Assembly (NCBI GenBank): GCA_028751875.1
Contig: CM054165.1
Span: 30,306,078 to 30,370,077, forward strand
Direction of reading: 5' to 3'
Origin: Rapana venosa
Taxonomy: Eukaryota > Mollusca > Gastropoda > Neogastropoda > Muricidae
Length of the DNA: 64,000 nucleotides
The position numbers and the translations under genes were made by a program. Of the stretch, positions 1-10,128 are shown in pieces (position 1 is the stretch's first letter; each line of letters starts with the position of its first letter). A model generated the notes under the pieces. It searched no databases, was not told where the DNA came from, and was given only the letters and a program-made list of their open reading frames with translations.

Positions 1-106
1 CTGATCCTAAAGAGGGCAGGTACCCCATTGACAGCTGGGTGAACTGGGGGATTGTGATGAAGCCAAGGCGCGCAAACCGGTCACCCATCCAAGTGGTAAC
101 CACGCT

Positions 107-515
107 CATCATCATCATCATCATCAATGTCTTTGTGCCTTATTAGCACGTAGGGCAGCAACAAATGTTCTCCACTCCTGTCTGTCCTGGGCCAGCTTCT
201 GAATGGTTCCCCAGGTATGTTGGAAGATCTTCAGCTCTGCTTCGACAGTCCGACGCCAAGTGTTCTTGGGTCGCCTTGTTTGCGTTTTCCCTCTGGTGTC
301 CAGTGGAGGGCTGTTCAGGCGATGTTTCCCTGTTCCCGACGGCAGATATGCCCTATCCATCCCCATCGCCTATGCATGATGATGTTGTCCATGCTTTCTT
401 GGTTGCAACGGGCAAAAAGTTCTTGGTTGGAGATGGTCTCAGGCCAGAAGATGCGCAAGATGTTTCTGAGATTCTTAATCTTGGCTGGGGGGAAAGCGAG
501 TGTTCTGACCACTGA
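107..515 (-). pseudogene. RTE-like LINE, 3' end fragment
   Basis: The minus strand encodes the extreme C-terminus of a non-LTR retrotransposon polyprotein in two frames. The part at 315-512 has the W-G-W-I-G-H-I-C-R zinc-knuckle-like stretch; the part at 124-366 has the R-P-K-N-T-W-R-R-T block and ends in a W-R-T-F-V-A-A-L-like tail. These C-terminal blocks are typical of RTE-type LINEs. A short (ATC)n run at 107-126 lies where the 3' microsatellite tail would be. A frameshift separates the parts, so it is a dead, 5'-truncated insertion. The exact clade is inferred. Confidence 0.7.
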
Positions 516-740
516 ACTATCTCGTTCCCACTCCTACCAGTCTTATAATTATCTGGGGGTTTTGTTTACCCAAATGTTTAGTATTTTTGACCGTGATAGT
601 TTAATGAAGTTGGAGTATGGTTCCTTATGTGGTCAGGCACTTGGAAAAAACAACAACCTCAGACATACAAAAATTAATTGTCATCCAGTGTGCACTTTCA
701 GCCTCACTGTGATTCCCAGGAGGGATGAGTGGGACAGGGT
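516..740. other. Unassigned spacer
   Basis: No recognisable gene or repeat is seen between the LINE fragment and the SINE. Confidence 0.5.
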
Positions 741-1085
741 GACGGGGTAGCCTAGTGGTCAGAACATTGCGCTCGCAATCTGACGACCCGGGTTCGAATC
801 CCGTTCAAGGGGGATATTTTCCACTGGAGTTAACTTCAGTGCCGACTCCACTGTCCCCAAAAGTCCTTCGGATGAGACTATAAACCGAGGCCCCGTGTGC
901 GAACGCACGCAGAACATCTTGCGCACACGGTAAATCCTGTTTCGCTTTTCGTAAGAGTAGGCCATTGTGTGCCACAGGGGGAACAGATGACAGAATTTAC
1001 AAAACGCATACAAACAGGGATTGGATGTAAAAAAAAGCACATAAGTCTTATTCCATTATCCTCGATAAAAGAAATAAAATATAAA
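741..1085 (+). mobile_element. tRNA-derived SINE, head type A, full length
   Basis: The 5' part carries RNA polymerase III promoter boxes: box A TAGCCTAGTGG at 748-758 and box B GGTTCGAATCC at 791-801. A tRNA-unrelated body of about 270 bp follows, containing GTCCTTCGGATGAGACTATA and CGAACGCACGCAGAACATC, and it ends in an A-rich tail. Partial or full copies recur in the window at about 9.8, 11.4, 21.8, 22.4, 28.4, 43.4, 44.0, 59.6 and 61.0 kb. It is a repeat and not a tRNA gene: the anticodon stem does not pair and the element runs on far past the tRNA end. Confidence 0.88.
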
Positions 1086-1152
1086 GACAAAAGAGTGCAC
1101 ATCCTGGTGACCCCCAGGCTGTTAAGGTGGGGGAAATGCAACAACAACAGAA

Positions 1153-1307
1153 ATAAGAAGAACAAGAAGAAGAAGAAGAAGAAGAAGAAGAAGAAAAGAA
1201 GAAGAAGAGAAGAAGAAGAAGAAGAAGAAGATGAAGAAGAAGAAGAAGAAGAAGAAGGAGAGGAGAGAGGAGGATGACGATGATGATGATGATGATGACG
1301 ACGATAA

Positions 1308-1373
<66 letters not shown>

Positions 1374-1375
1374 AA
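1153..1375. repeat. Compound microsatellite (AAG)n-(GAT)n-(AAT)n
   Basis: Three trinucleotide arrays follow one another directly: AAG/GAA to about 1270, GAT/GAC to about 1306, AAT to about 1375. Long open frames across it are repeat translations. Confidence 0.95.
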
Positions 1376-1440
1376 TAATGTCTGGAATTTGTATAGCGCT
1401 GAATCTTGTAAAGCAACAAATCAAAGCGCTAAAATGATTT
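1376..1440. repeat. Short dispersed repeat with paired AGCGCT motifs
   Basis: The unit reads TATAGCGCTGAATCTTG and then AATCAAAGCGCT about 20 bases later. Related copies lie at 11,320-11,385, 28,318-28,378 and 57,740-57,800, three of the four next to an (AAT)n array. It is probably the end of a small non-autonomous element. Confidence 0.7.
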
Positions 1441-1769
1441 TTTAAGGTCTCCCCTTAACTGTCTGGATCTGTCACAACAGCAGCTGACATCAACAGCAGG
1501 CACCTGTTCTCTCTATCATGACCACAGCCTGCGGTTGGTGCCAGCCACCTGGTCTGTACTTTCCCAACACACCTATATCTGATAGTTCCCCACACAACGA
1601 GCCTGAAACTTGGTTGGGGGATCCAGGGAATATTTCAGAGTGTGTGACTGACAAATGTAGACCACTAACACACAGGTGGTAGGGACAAGAGGGGGAAAGA
1701 TCAGCCTGTGATAGTAAGGCTACTCACACGTAGCAGCGTGGAGAATAATGAGGCGTCTGCATTGGTAGC
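1441..1769. other. Unassigned sequence
   Basis: Nothing recognisable; no coding pattern or known repeat motif seen. Confidence 0.4.
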
Positions 1770-2170
1770 AGACCTTTTGTTCTATGTTTGTCCGTCGTGT
1801 CCGACGATGACCTCCAAAACAGCAGAGGAGGCAGCTTCTGTTTTGGAAACTGGGCAGGAATTTGATTATTGTGGAGATGCCTTTCCCACAGCACATCCCC
1901 ACTCTCTCGGCCAAGTGGGTATAAGGACAGTCAGCGTTGGAGATGCTCTCCAAAGGCCAACCAGCCCCCAGGGCTGCAGCACATAAGGACTGTGCGAGTC
2001 AAGCCTCCTAGTCAGAGAGTCGTAGTCGATCACTAAAGACTAAGCTGTAAAGTGGAATTCCATGAGTGGGAAAGCCACTGGTCACATACAGCCTCTCAAC
2101 TTGCTGTTGTTACCCCCAGCGTCAATGGTTTAATCAACAACTGTGATAAAGCCCAGGCGCTGACGGCATT
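1770..2170. repeat. Dispersed repeat E, copy 1
   Basis: About 400 bp that recur, decayed, at 8,995-9,360. Shared landmarks include AATTTGATTATTGTGGAGAT, CCAAGTGGGTATAAGGACAG and ACACTAAAGACTAA-like stretches. No coding frame or pol III boxes are visible, so it is probably a non-autonomous element or the UTR of a larger one. Confidence 0.7.
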
Positions 2171-2211
2171 GTAGCAGACCATTTATCTGATTAACTCACT
2201 CACTCACTCAC

Positions 2212-3840
2212 TCATCCCTTGGTCGGGACGACCGTTGGGGTACCCGCACGGACGCTGCAAGTGGACCGCCAAATGGTTCTGTCCTGGGCTGTTTTCAGGA
2301 GGTTTGGTACAGTGAGGCCGGTCCACTCCTTGATGTTGGATATCCAGCTTTTGCGTGGTCGTCCCTGCCTCCTTGCTCCTTCCACCATTCCCTGCAGGAC
2401 TGTCTTTGACAGGCTGTTATGCCTTGCTGTGTGGCCAAACCACTTCAGTTTCCTCTGTTTGCCTGTATCTAGCAATGGTTCTTGTTTGCCAGCCAGTGCC
2501 TCGATCTGCTGCCAGACGTAGTCATTGGTTTTGCGGTCTCTGTAGGTGATGTTCAGGATCCGCCTGAGGCACTTCATCTCAAAGGCTTGAATGCGACGTT
2601 CTAAATCGGCAGTAAGTGTCCATGCTTCACAGCTGTACAAGGCAATGGATGTGACGAGTGCCTTGTAGAGTCTGACATTAGTGTGGGTTCTGATGTTGTG
2701 GTTTCTCCACACTTTCGCCAGCTTAGTCATGGAGGAGAGTGCCACAGCAAGTCTGATCTTCACCTCTTGTGTGCTCGTGCCTTCTTTGGTGATGACTGCT
2801 CCAAGGTACTTGAAAGTTTCCACCTCCTCTAGTGTCTCGCCACTCATCTTGATGCTGGTGGGAGTGGTTGGTGTGGTACTATTCACTAGGATCTTGCTCT
2901 TTTCCGTGCTGATCTCCATACCGTGGGCATTGGCTGATGTTTCCAGTCTGGTGGTGAGATCCTGGAGTTCTTCTTCACTGCGGCCCATGAGATCAATATC
3001 GTCTGCGAATCGAAGATTGCAGACTGGCCTTCCTCCTATTGTGATTGTGGTCTTGAAGTCAAGGAGGGCCTCCTGCATGATGTTCTCCAGGAACATGTTG
3101 AAAAGAACGGGGGATAGCGGGCAGCCTTGTCGAACTCCAACTGAAGTCCGGAAGAACTCCCCGATTTCTCCACCCATGAGGACTGCACTGTGGGAGCTGT
3201 CATACAGCGCCTGGATGACTTGAATCAGGTCCTTGTCGAAGCTATAGTCTCTCATGACTTGCCACAGAGCTTGCCACACTCGGTCGAAGGCCTTCTTGAA
3301 GTCAATGAAGTTGTTGTAGAGCTGTAGCTGATGTTGGAGATGCTTCTCTATGAGCATTCTGATGTTGAAGATCTGCTCGACAGTGCTTCGACCTGGTCTG
3401 AATCCTGCCTGTTCTTCTGATAGGATTTCTTCTGCTTGTGATTTCAGTCTGTTCAAGGCAATGCGTAGCATAACTTTGCTTGGATGGCTTATCAGACTGA
3501 TTGTTCTATAATTTTGGCACTTCTTCAGGTCTCCCTTCTTTGGAAGTGGAACTATGATGGATTGAGTCCACTGTTCAGGCCACTCTTTGCTGGTCCAGAT
3601 GCGTTGGCAGATGATTGTTAATGCCTTGATCATCTCTGGGCCTCCGTTCTTGATGAGCTCAGCCGGGATGTTGTCAATCCCTGGTGATTTGCCTCCTTTC
3701 AGGGATCTTACTGCTTCTTCTACCTCTTCCTCCAGCACCTGTGTGCTTTCAGGATCTGATGGTCTGGGATCTTGCTCGTGAAGTTTGTTCGGATCAGCCT
3801 CAGCTTGTAGTTGTACAGGTCGCTGCAATATTCTGTCCAT
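2212..3840 (-). CDS. LINE reverse transcriptase domain
   Basis: A 542-residue open frame. It begins in the linker and runs through the RT fingers/palm: G-G-K-S-P-G-I-D-N (residues about 49-57), the N-Y-R-T-I-S-L-I-S block, F-I-D-F-K-K-A-F-D-R, G-V-R-Q-G-C-P-L-S-P, and the catalytic F-A-D-D box (DNA about 2,987-3,012). After the thumb comes the C-terminal L-K-W-F-G-H-T-A-R-H block and an R-R-Q-G-R-P-R-K-S-W tail. The catalytic aspartates are present, so this domain alone looks intact. The element as a whole is broken upstream. Function is reverse transcription for target-primed insertion. Confidence 0.9.
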   Translation of the reverse strand: MDRILQRPVQLQAEADPNKLHEQDPRPSDPESTQVLEEEVEEAVRSLKGGKSPGIDNIPAELIKNGGPEMIKALTIICQRIWTSKEWPEQWTQSIIVPLPKKGDLKKCQNYRTISLISHPSKVMLRIALNRLKSQAEEILSEEQAGFRPGRSTVEQIFNIRMLIEKHLQHQLQLYNNFIDFKKAFDRVWQALWQVMRDYSFDKDLIQVIQALYDSSHSAVLMGGEIGEFFRTSVGVRQGCPLSPVLFNMFLENIMQEALLDFKTTITIGGRPVCNLRFADDIDLMGRSEEELQDLTTRLETSANAHGMEISTEKSKILVNSTTPTTPTSIKMSGETLEEVETFKYLGAVITKEGTSTQEVKIRLAVALSSMTKLAKVWRNHNIRTHTNVRLYKALVTSIALYSCEAWTLTADLERRIQAFEMKCLRRILNITYRDRKTNDYVWQQIEALAGKQEPLLDTGKQRKLKWFGHTARHNSLSKTVLQGMVEGARRQGRPRKSWISNIKEWTGLTVPNLLKTAQDRTIWRSTCSVRAGTPTVVPTKG

Positions 3841-4256
3841 CTCTTCATGATAGTGGCGCTCTCTGTAAGGACTGACCCCTCTTTGTCTTCAATAACGGAG
3901 GTCTTTGGCTGCTGGGACTTGGTTAGTACCTTGATGGTCTGGTACGCCTCTTTGCTGTCTCCTTTCGCCATTGCCTTCTCAACCTTGGAGCATTGTTCTG
4001 ACATCCAGTTCCCCATGGCCTCAGTCATCTTCTTCTTGATTGACCTGTTGACTGTTCTATACTCTTCGGCCGTTTCTGGGTTTTTGTTCTTCACTGGCTT
4101 TAGCTCCCTATGTTGGTCGCACAGGTCCAGGATATCGTTGGTAACCCACGGTTGGTTCTTTTTCCTCTCTTTCCCAAGGATCTCCAGTGCTGTCTCCTGA
4201 ATGGTCTTGCTGAAGGTTTCAGTGAGGTTGTTGATGTCATCTTGGAGGAAATTCAA
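3720..4256 (-). CDS. LINE linker between endonuclease and RT (frameshifted)
   Basis: A 178-residue frame with a charged, helical composition and the block P-W-V-T-N-D-I-L-D-L-C-D typical of the region between endonuclease and RT in RTE-like elements. Its last residues after Y-N-Y-K-L are out of frame: one base is lost near 3,798 relative to the other copy, after which the true reading moves to the RT frame. Confidence 0.75.
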   Translation of the reverse strand: MNFLQDDINNLTETFSKTIQETALEILGKERKKNQPWVTNDILDLCDQHRELKPVKNKNPETAEEYRTVNRSIKKKMTEAMGNWMSEQCSKVEKAMAKGDSKEAYQTIKVLTKSQQPKTSVIEDKEGSVLTESATIMKRWTEYCSDLYNYKLRLIRTNFTSKIPDHQILKAHRCWRKR

Positions 4257-4292
4257 TGCTGCAAATCTGCCCCTATCTCAGCTTTAAAGATT

Positions 4293-5110
4293 TCAGCGAC
4301 TTCGGGGTCCTTCAGCTTTTCCATGTTGAACCGCAAACGGGGATTTCTCTTCTGGTTCTTGGGTCTTCAGCTTGATCTGTAGGGTCATGAGTACCATGTC
4401 GTGGTCACTGCCAATATCAGCGCCAGGGAAACTTCTTGTCTGGGCTTTGTTGATGCTCGACTTAAATCGTTTGGGGGCCAAGATGTAGTCAATCTGGTTA
4501 TGTGTCTTTCCATTTGGTGAGTGCCACGTCGTTCTTCTTGATGTCTTGTGGGGGTATAAGGTGTTGGCGACAGTAAGATTGTGGCTGCTTGCGAATTCCA
4601 AAAGTCTGAGACCTCTATCATTAGTTTCGTCCACGCCAAAACGGCCTACTGTCCCTGGCCATTGGTCATAAGCGTCAGGTCCGATCTTGGCATTCCAGTC
4701 GCCCTGGATCACGAGAAAGTCCTTCTTTGGAGTTGATTTGATGGCGCTCTCCAAATCTTCGTAGAAACACTCGATTGCTTCATCATCGTAGTCTGATGTT
4801 GGTGCATAGACTTGTATGATGGTCATGTTGTGTGGTTTTGCTTCGACACGCATGGAGATCAGTCTGCTTGAGATTGGGGTACAGCTGATGACACTGTTAG
4901 TCCTCTTCTTGTTGACAAGAAATCCTACTCCGTGTTGGTGTTTGGAGTCGTCGCTACCTTACCATAGTTTGTGATCTTCTTCTGTAGTTGTTTCGCCGAA
5001 TCCGACCCAACGGACTTCGGCCAGTCCAAGTATGTCCCATTCGTATCTTCGAAGTTCATGGGTTAGCTCTTGGAGCTTCCCACATGCGTGCAAGGTATGG
5101 ATGTTCCTTG
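4293..5110 (-). CDS. LINE endonuclease domain (one stop, one frameshift)
   Basis: An exonuclease-endonuclease-phosphatase type domain that would nick the target DNA. Visible motifs are G-L-A-E-V-R-W near the start, Q-V-Y-A-P-T-S-D, G-D-W-N-A-K-I-G, N-Q-I-D-Y-I-L and S-D-H-D-M-V, the last being the catalytic Asp-His pair. The open frame starting at 4,853 is only the second half; the first half, up to about 5,110, is in the same frame behind the TAA at 4,959-4,961. A frameshift near 4,350-4,375 precedes the linker. Confidence 0.85.
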
Positions 5111-5145
5111 TACCAATGATGGTCTGATTAACCAGACCATGAAAT

Positions 5146-6629
5146 CAACGCTACTCTTTTGCAAGCAGGAAAAGTTGAACAAGACATGTTTAAGTGAGCC
5201 AAATATCAAAAGCTGAGGAAAAAGGGAAATGATGTAGTTAGAGAGAAGAGTGACTCAGAAGGTAGCATGTCACTTACTACATTCCTGCAAAGGTAGTGAC
5301 CTGTGCTACACAAACTGACTGTGGACCTCCTTGCTGGTTCATGGCAATAACCATCTAAAGAGGAAAAAGTCTGTGACTTTTTGTTTATACTACTAACACA
5401 CTTTTGCTTTGAAACTTCATCGCCAGAAACAGAGAATTACACTGTAAAAATAGCATGTAGGAAAAGAAAAGTGTAGGTTACCAGTGTGCCAAGAAGAGCA
5501 GTGTGACAGCAATGGGTGCACCCCTGACACATCCACAATTTGTGATTTCTGTGATGTGATGTGATGTGGCCCTCTGCTGTCACAATTGACTATTTTGGAG
5601 ACTACCATGATCAAAATATTGTTCAGTGACAGAAAATAGGTTTTGTTTTGTGTTTGCCAGACCTGTGTGGTGACATTGGTGACATGGGTGACATTGTGAC
5701 ACACACGTGTAGTGATGCACTTTTGTGCGCATAACAAACGTGTGGTTAACACTTAGAGATATAAACTGAACTATAAAGGTCAGACAGCATTTAACATGAC
5801 TTGTTTTCAAAAGACAAATCAACAAACAAAACTTCTGTCTCCTCCAGACATAGTATAAAACAATAGGTGTTATGGTGACACTGTGTGACACATCCTTGAA
5901 GTGCCATTGCACATAACCATTGGTAAACACTCCAAAAAGCATCACTTTCTTTTTCAGAACTAACATGCATGAACTGTTGTCATACCCATGCATTGTTGGC
6001 TATTGTGTTGTATAAATCATACATTTACCTGTGACTGCTGACATATTAGGTGGGAATGACAAGACATATGATGACCAAACCCACAAACATGCTTATAAAT
6101 GCAAGAACATACAAAGGCATATCCAGCTAGTGACAAGATTTCACTAAGATAACCTGCCATTCACAGACCCGATTGTTTCATAAGTAAAGAAACACAGCAC
6201 ACGATTGTCGTGTGAGCAGAGTGACACAGTGTGGGGTAGAAAACCTCCAAATCTCTCAAAATGTACAGGTAGTTCAGCTCTGTAGGGTTGAACAGACGAC
6301 ATCAAAAGAAAGAGCAGACGTGACAACAGAGTGAAAGTAAGCTGTGCTGTACTGGAGTCTCAAGACTGAACCACGTGGTGTTGGTGCCTGCTTTAAATCC
6401 TTTTCTGGACATCAGTCTGAAAACAACTGGTGAGTCTGTTTGCTAATTGTTGAAAATAACCAGTGCACTTTACCATAGGGATTGATTTTAAGCATGCTGC
6501 CTGGACTTAGCTGTGTCAACTCCATTCATCTCTTTTTCTGTCAGTTGAAAGCTAACCTCATTGCTTTGTGTGCTTGTATCACACCCTGAATTATCAAGTG
6601 TAACTCATTTATTGAATGCTATCTTACAG
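5146..6629. other. Intergenic region, no gene seen
   Basis: AT-rich, well-read sequence with only short, unconvincing open frames on both strands. A loose pair of similar stretches (GTGACA-rich, then GTGGTTAACACT / TGGTAAACACTC) lies at 5,670-5,755 and 5,875-5,930. I recognise no protein family. Confidence 0.5.
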
Positions 6630-6760
6630 ATTACCAGGGAGAGGAGATGGGTGCCGCCCTCAATATGCTGGCCCTAGAGAAGTGGGGTCTCTGACGCCTC
6701 GCTCCCCTACGACCTTATAGGTTATGGGACTCCTTTACCTTCTTTACTTTTATCTTACAG
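6630..6760. repeat. Dispersed repeat F, copy 1
   Basis: About 130 bp with GCTGGCCCTAGAGAAGTGGG and TGACGCCTCGCTCCCCTACG. A degraded copy with the same order lies at 58,205-58,330. Element type unknown. Confidence 0.65.
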
Positions 6761-6849
6761 ATTTTCTTGTATGTCACTTTCAGTTACAGCAGATTTCGCT
6801 GCATACAAACTGGGCTGTCTCTCTGGGTAGAGAATGTCGCCACAAGAGA

Positions 6850-7140
6850 AGTGCCACCCTTTTTTTCTCTGATTCTCCTGTCTGTATGTGTATGTGTTTT
6901 AAGATCAGATTGACATTTTTTGTACAAAGTTTTGCCAAGGACACATCTCTTGTTGCCATGGATTCTTTTATGTGTATGAAATGTGCCTTGTACCTGAAAC
7001 TTAGGTTTGCTGACCCATCAAAAACACCAGTACCCAGACCACCATTCAAGGTCTTGTGTATTGGTTCAAACGGGGATCAAACTCACCACTTCCTGATTTC
7101 TAGACAGGTGTGTGACCTCCAGACCACAGCTGTCTTGAGA
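6850..7140 (-). mobile_element. tRNA-derived SINE, head type D
   Basis: Read on the minus strand from 7,140, box A-like TGGTCTGGAGG and box B-like GAGTTTGATCC are spaced as in a tRNA. A body follows with CCATGGCAACAAGAGATGTG and CTTGGCAAAACTTTGTACAA, a domain I recall as common in mollusc repeats (recollection, not searched). The head differs from types A and B. Confidence 0.65.
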
Positions 7141-7224
7141 TAATAAAACTCACCTTTAGACTAAGACATGTTATCAACTGTCACAGAAACTAAGCTCGTC
7201 CCGTATCCCCATCTACTTTGTGCT

Positions 7225-7515
7225 GGCTTTGTATGGGGGGCAAACATCGAGGATAAAAGTTCGTGTTTTTCCTTTCTTTTCATTAATGCAGATAGATCAG
7301 CATCGTTGTTGCAGTCATGAACTTAGGTTTGTTTCGTGCCTCGCCCATAGAGAGGTCACTATGAAGGACTGCTATGAGGAAGAGCTGCAGCAGCTGGTCA
7401 GTCTGTTTGCCCATGCCTGCAAGGAGTTTGGACTCACGATCTCCATGAAAATGACCAGTGTCATGGGTCAGGATGTTCCAGCACCACATCGATCTGTACC
7501 AATGAGGAAGTGCTT
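7225..7515 (+). pseudogene. LINE reverse transcriptase fragment, 5' of the minisatellite
   Basis: The plus strand encodes E-E-L-Q-Q-L-V-S-L-F-A-H-A-C-K-E-F-G-L-T-I-S (about 7,378-7,443) and then M-G-Q-D-V. This is the RT block just after the catalytic FADD box in a LINE family also present at 45.8 kb (minus). The FADD region itself, about 7,285-7,310, is mutated beyond recognition. Confidence 0.75.
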
Positions 7516-7519
7516 CACA

Positions 7520-8375
7520 ACATTGGCCATGTCATCTGCACCTGACTGTTGACAAGGAAACTGATACAACATTGACCTGTCATCTCACCTGTCTGTTGAC
7601 AAGGAAACGGTACAAACATTGACCATGTCACCTGACTGTTTTACAAGGAAACTTGATACAAAAATTGACCATGCCATTGCACCTGACTGTTGACAAGGAA
7701 ACTGATACAACATTGACCATGTCACCTGACTGTTGACAAGGAAACTGATACAACATTGACCATGCCATCTGCACCTGACTGTTGACAAGGAAACTGACAC
7801 AACATTGACCATGTCATCTGCACCTGACTGAACAGACAAGGAAACTGACACAACATTGACCGTGTCATCTGCACCTGACTGTTGACAAGGAAACTGATAC
7901 AACATTGACCATGTCATCTGCACCTGACGTTGACAAGGAAACTGACAAAACACTGACCATGTCATCTGCACCTGTCGTTTACAAGGAAACTGACACAACA
8001 TTGACCATGTCACCTGAACTGTTGACAAGGAAATGATACAACATTGACCCTGTTATATGCACCTGACTGTTGACAAGGAAACTGACACAAAAGACCATGT
8101 CATCTGCACCTGTCTGTTGAACAAGGGAAACTGACACAACATGGACCATGTCATCGCACCGTCTTTGACAAGGAAACTGACACCAACATTGACCATGTCA
8201 CTCGACTGTGACAGGAAACTGACAAAACATTGACCATGTCATCTGCACCTGACTGTTTACAAGGAAACTGACACAACATTGACCGTGTCATCTGCACCTG
8301 TCTGTTGACAAGGAAACTGATACAACATTGACCACGTCATCTGCACCTGACTGTTGACAAGGAAACTGATGCAGG
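7520..8375 (+). repeat. Minisatellite, 49-bp unit, about 18 copies
   Basis: The unit contains TTGACCATGTCATCTGCACC and TGACTGTTGACAAGGAAACT. Counting the ACAAGGAAA core gives 18 occurrences between 7,549 and 8,355, mostly 43-51 bases apart, with small indels. The first unit is continuous with LINE RT sequence upstream and the last with LINE-like sequence downstream, so the array seems to have expanded from an internal piece of the RT gene. Frames through it on either strand are repeat translations. Confidence 0.93.
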
Positions 8376-8425
8376 CGTTGCCAAAGCTGCCAAAGCTGAT
8401 GTTTGGAACTTGTTCAAGAAAGTTT
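8350..8425 (+). pseudogene. LINE RT fragment resuming after the minisatellite
   Basis: Directly after the last unit the plus strand reads V-D-K-E-T-D-A-G-V-A-K-A-A. This resembles the L-D-x-E-I-x-x-R-I-G-K-A-A block that follows the Y-L-G-S-T-I-S motif in LINE RTs. The similarity fades after about 25 residues. Confidence 0.55.
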
Positions 8426-8994
8426 TGGGGCAACATCAGCCTTTTCCCTGAACACCACCCCCAAGACTTCGTGGTTTGGGAGTTGGATGCTACGTGTGGT
8501 CAAGCTTTGCCGCACGCTAGATAGGCGTGTTTGAAACTGGACTGTGGAGCATCAGGTCAACTCTTTAGTCCTGCTGCGAACACACCTTCCTCATTGTCCT
8601 GCAGTGTCAGAAAGTACTTTAAAAAAAAAAGAAAATGTAAAGGTGAAGGTGTTTCCATAATCTTACAAACGCGATAACGCCAACAGTTTTTCCCCCTTGA
8701 TTCCAATAAGGGTTTATTTTAGGGAAATTTTAGGGGGGGAGGCAAGGGGCGGGTATTACTTAAAAAGGTTTTTTCCCCCGTGGGATGCGGGGCTTTTCGG
8801 AAGAAATAGTTTCTAACCTTTGGAAATTCTGTGCAAAAATTTCGCTTTTTTAAACTCACTTTTTACGTTGTTTTAAACAGGTTTTTTTTTTAGGGAAAAG
8901 CACACCACACACACCAAACACATTTTCACCAAAACACACACATAATATAAAAGTGTGTGTGTGTGGTGTTGTGTGTGTGGGTAAAATATTTTAA
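8426..8994. other. Low-complexity, error-prone stretch
   Basis: No gene is seen. From about 8,620 the sequence has many homopolymer runs and short (CA)n/(GT)n tracts at 8,905-8,985. Quality seems poorer than in flanking parts. Confidence 0.5.
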
Positions 8995-9360
8995 ATTTGT
9001 CCGGGGTGTGCGATTGACCCCAAAACAGCAGGGGAGCAACTGCTGTTTCGGAAATTTGGGGCAGAAATTTGATTATAGTGGAGATCCCTTGCCCAAAAAA
9101 TTCCCCCCTTTTTGGGCCAAGTGGGCATAAGGGACAGACGCGGGGGAGATGTTCTCCAAAGGGCCCCCACCCCCCGGGTCAGCCCCCAAAGGACGTGCAG
9201 TCAAGCCCCAACAAGATCATAGTCGACACTAAAGACTAAACGTAAAATGGGAAATTCATGAGTGGGGAAAGAAAGCCACTGGTCAACGCCTCTCACCTTG
9301 CTGTTGCCCCAGCGCCAATGGTTTTAATCAAGAACTTGATAAAGCCCCGGCGGACGGCTA
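8995..9360. repeat. Dispersed repeat E, copy 2 (decayed)
   Basis: Collinear with 1,770-2,170: an AACAGCAG...GCAGAAATTTGATTATAG stretch, then GGCCAAGTGGGCATAAGG, ACACTAAAGACTAA and CAATGGTTTTAATCAA. Many runs are lengthened, so the divergence is partly read error. Confidence 0.7.
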
Positions 9361-9804
9361 ACTAAAATATATATTAAAAAAAATATATATTTTAATATAT
9401 ATCCCAGTGGCCAAAAAGCTTGGAAGCTGGAGGCCAGCAGGGTACAGCCGCCCTTTGTCTCAGAGATTTAGCCTCCATCTGACCAATACATAAAACACAA
9501 AAACGCCCGCGCGCGCGCGCGCCGCGCACAACACACACACACAACACCACAACACACACGGGGGCTGGTGTTAAAAAAAAAAAGCCATGAGGGTTTATTC
9601 CTTACCTCGAAAAAAATAAAAAAATAAAAAGAAAAAATTAATTAAATAAAAACACACACGGGACGGGTTAAAAAAAAACACTGAGGGTTTTCCATTTCCT
9701 CTATAAACAAAGAATAAAATAAATATTAAAAAAATAAAAAATTTTTTTAAAAAAAAAACACACACACCACACACACATACGCGCGCGCGCGCGGGGAAGG
9801 GGGG
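9361..9804. repeat. Simple-sequence region (AT, CG, CA, poly-A)
   Basis: AT-rich palindromic tract at 9,365-9,403, (CG)n at 9,508-9,522, (CA)n at 9,530-9,560, poly-A blocks and (CG)n at 9,780-9,793. No gene. Confidence 0.7.
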
Positions 9805-10128
9805 CCGGGATGCCGGTGGCTACAGTTATGTATTCGTGATCTGCTGACCCCGGTTTGATTTTCCCTTCGAGAGGATTTTCCCTTAGCCACATCAGGCAGA
9901 CCCCTTTCCCCAAAAATCCTTCGGGGGAGACATAAACCGAATCCCCTGTGCAGACGCACGCAGAACATCTTGCGCACACGTTAAAACCAGTTCCACTTTT
10001 CGGAAGAGTAGGCCACTGTGTGCGGTGGGAACGGATAACAAACTTTAGAAAAACTGCATACACCCGGGGACTGGAGCTAAAAAAGCACATGAGTGCTTAT
10101 TCCCTTATCCTCGAAATAAAAGAATAAC
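9805..10128 (+). mobile_element. SINE type A, diverged head
   Basis: Body landmarks are present in order: ATCCTTCGG, CAGACGCACGCAGAACATC, GAAGAGTAGGCCACTGTGTG and GGGACTGGAG, with a terminal A-rich tail. The box B region reads CCGGTTTGATTTTCCC, so the head is decayed. Confidence 0.8.

Larger units (their letters stand above)
2185..5145 (-). mobile_element. RTE-like LINE, near full-length coding region
   Basis: This is a non-LTR retrotransposon on the minus strand. It encodes an apurinic-type endonuclease (about 5,110-4,300; motifs G-L-A-E-V-R-W, G-D-W-N-A-K-I-G, S-D-H-D), a linker (4,256-3,720) and a reverse transcriptase (3,840-2,212). A (TGAG)n-like tail lies at 2,190-2,212. Breaks are an in-frame TAA at 4,959-4,961 and frameshifts near 4,350-4,375, 4,270 and 3,798. 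The sister copy at 48.15-50.98 kb keeps the frame at the last two, so those losses are local to this copy or are sequencing errors. The 5' end near 5,119-5,140 has imperfect palindromic arms (ATGGTCTG / CAGACCAT). Confidence 0.9.

Noticed and set aside
741..812. A true tRNA gene
   Set aside because: Box A and B are present but the anticodon stem does not pair, the 3' end is not tRNA-like, and the same head recurs with a long SINE body.
1048..1437. Open frames of poly-I, poly-D, poly-E or poly-K
   Set aside because: Direct translations of trinucleotide microsatellites.
7585..8028. 147-codon minus-strand frame of repeated peptides
   Set aside because: The 49-bp unit is not a multiple of three and the frame survives only through indels.
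7520..8375. CRISPR-like array of regular repeats
   Set aside because: Units are directly adjacent with no unique spacers, and the host is an animal; it is a minisatellite.
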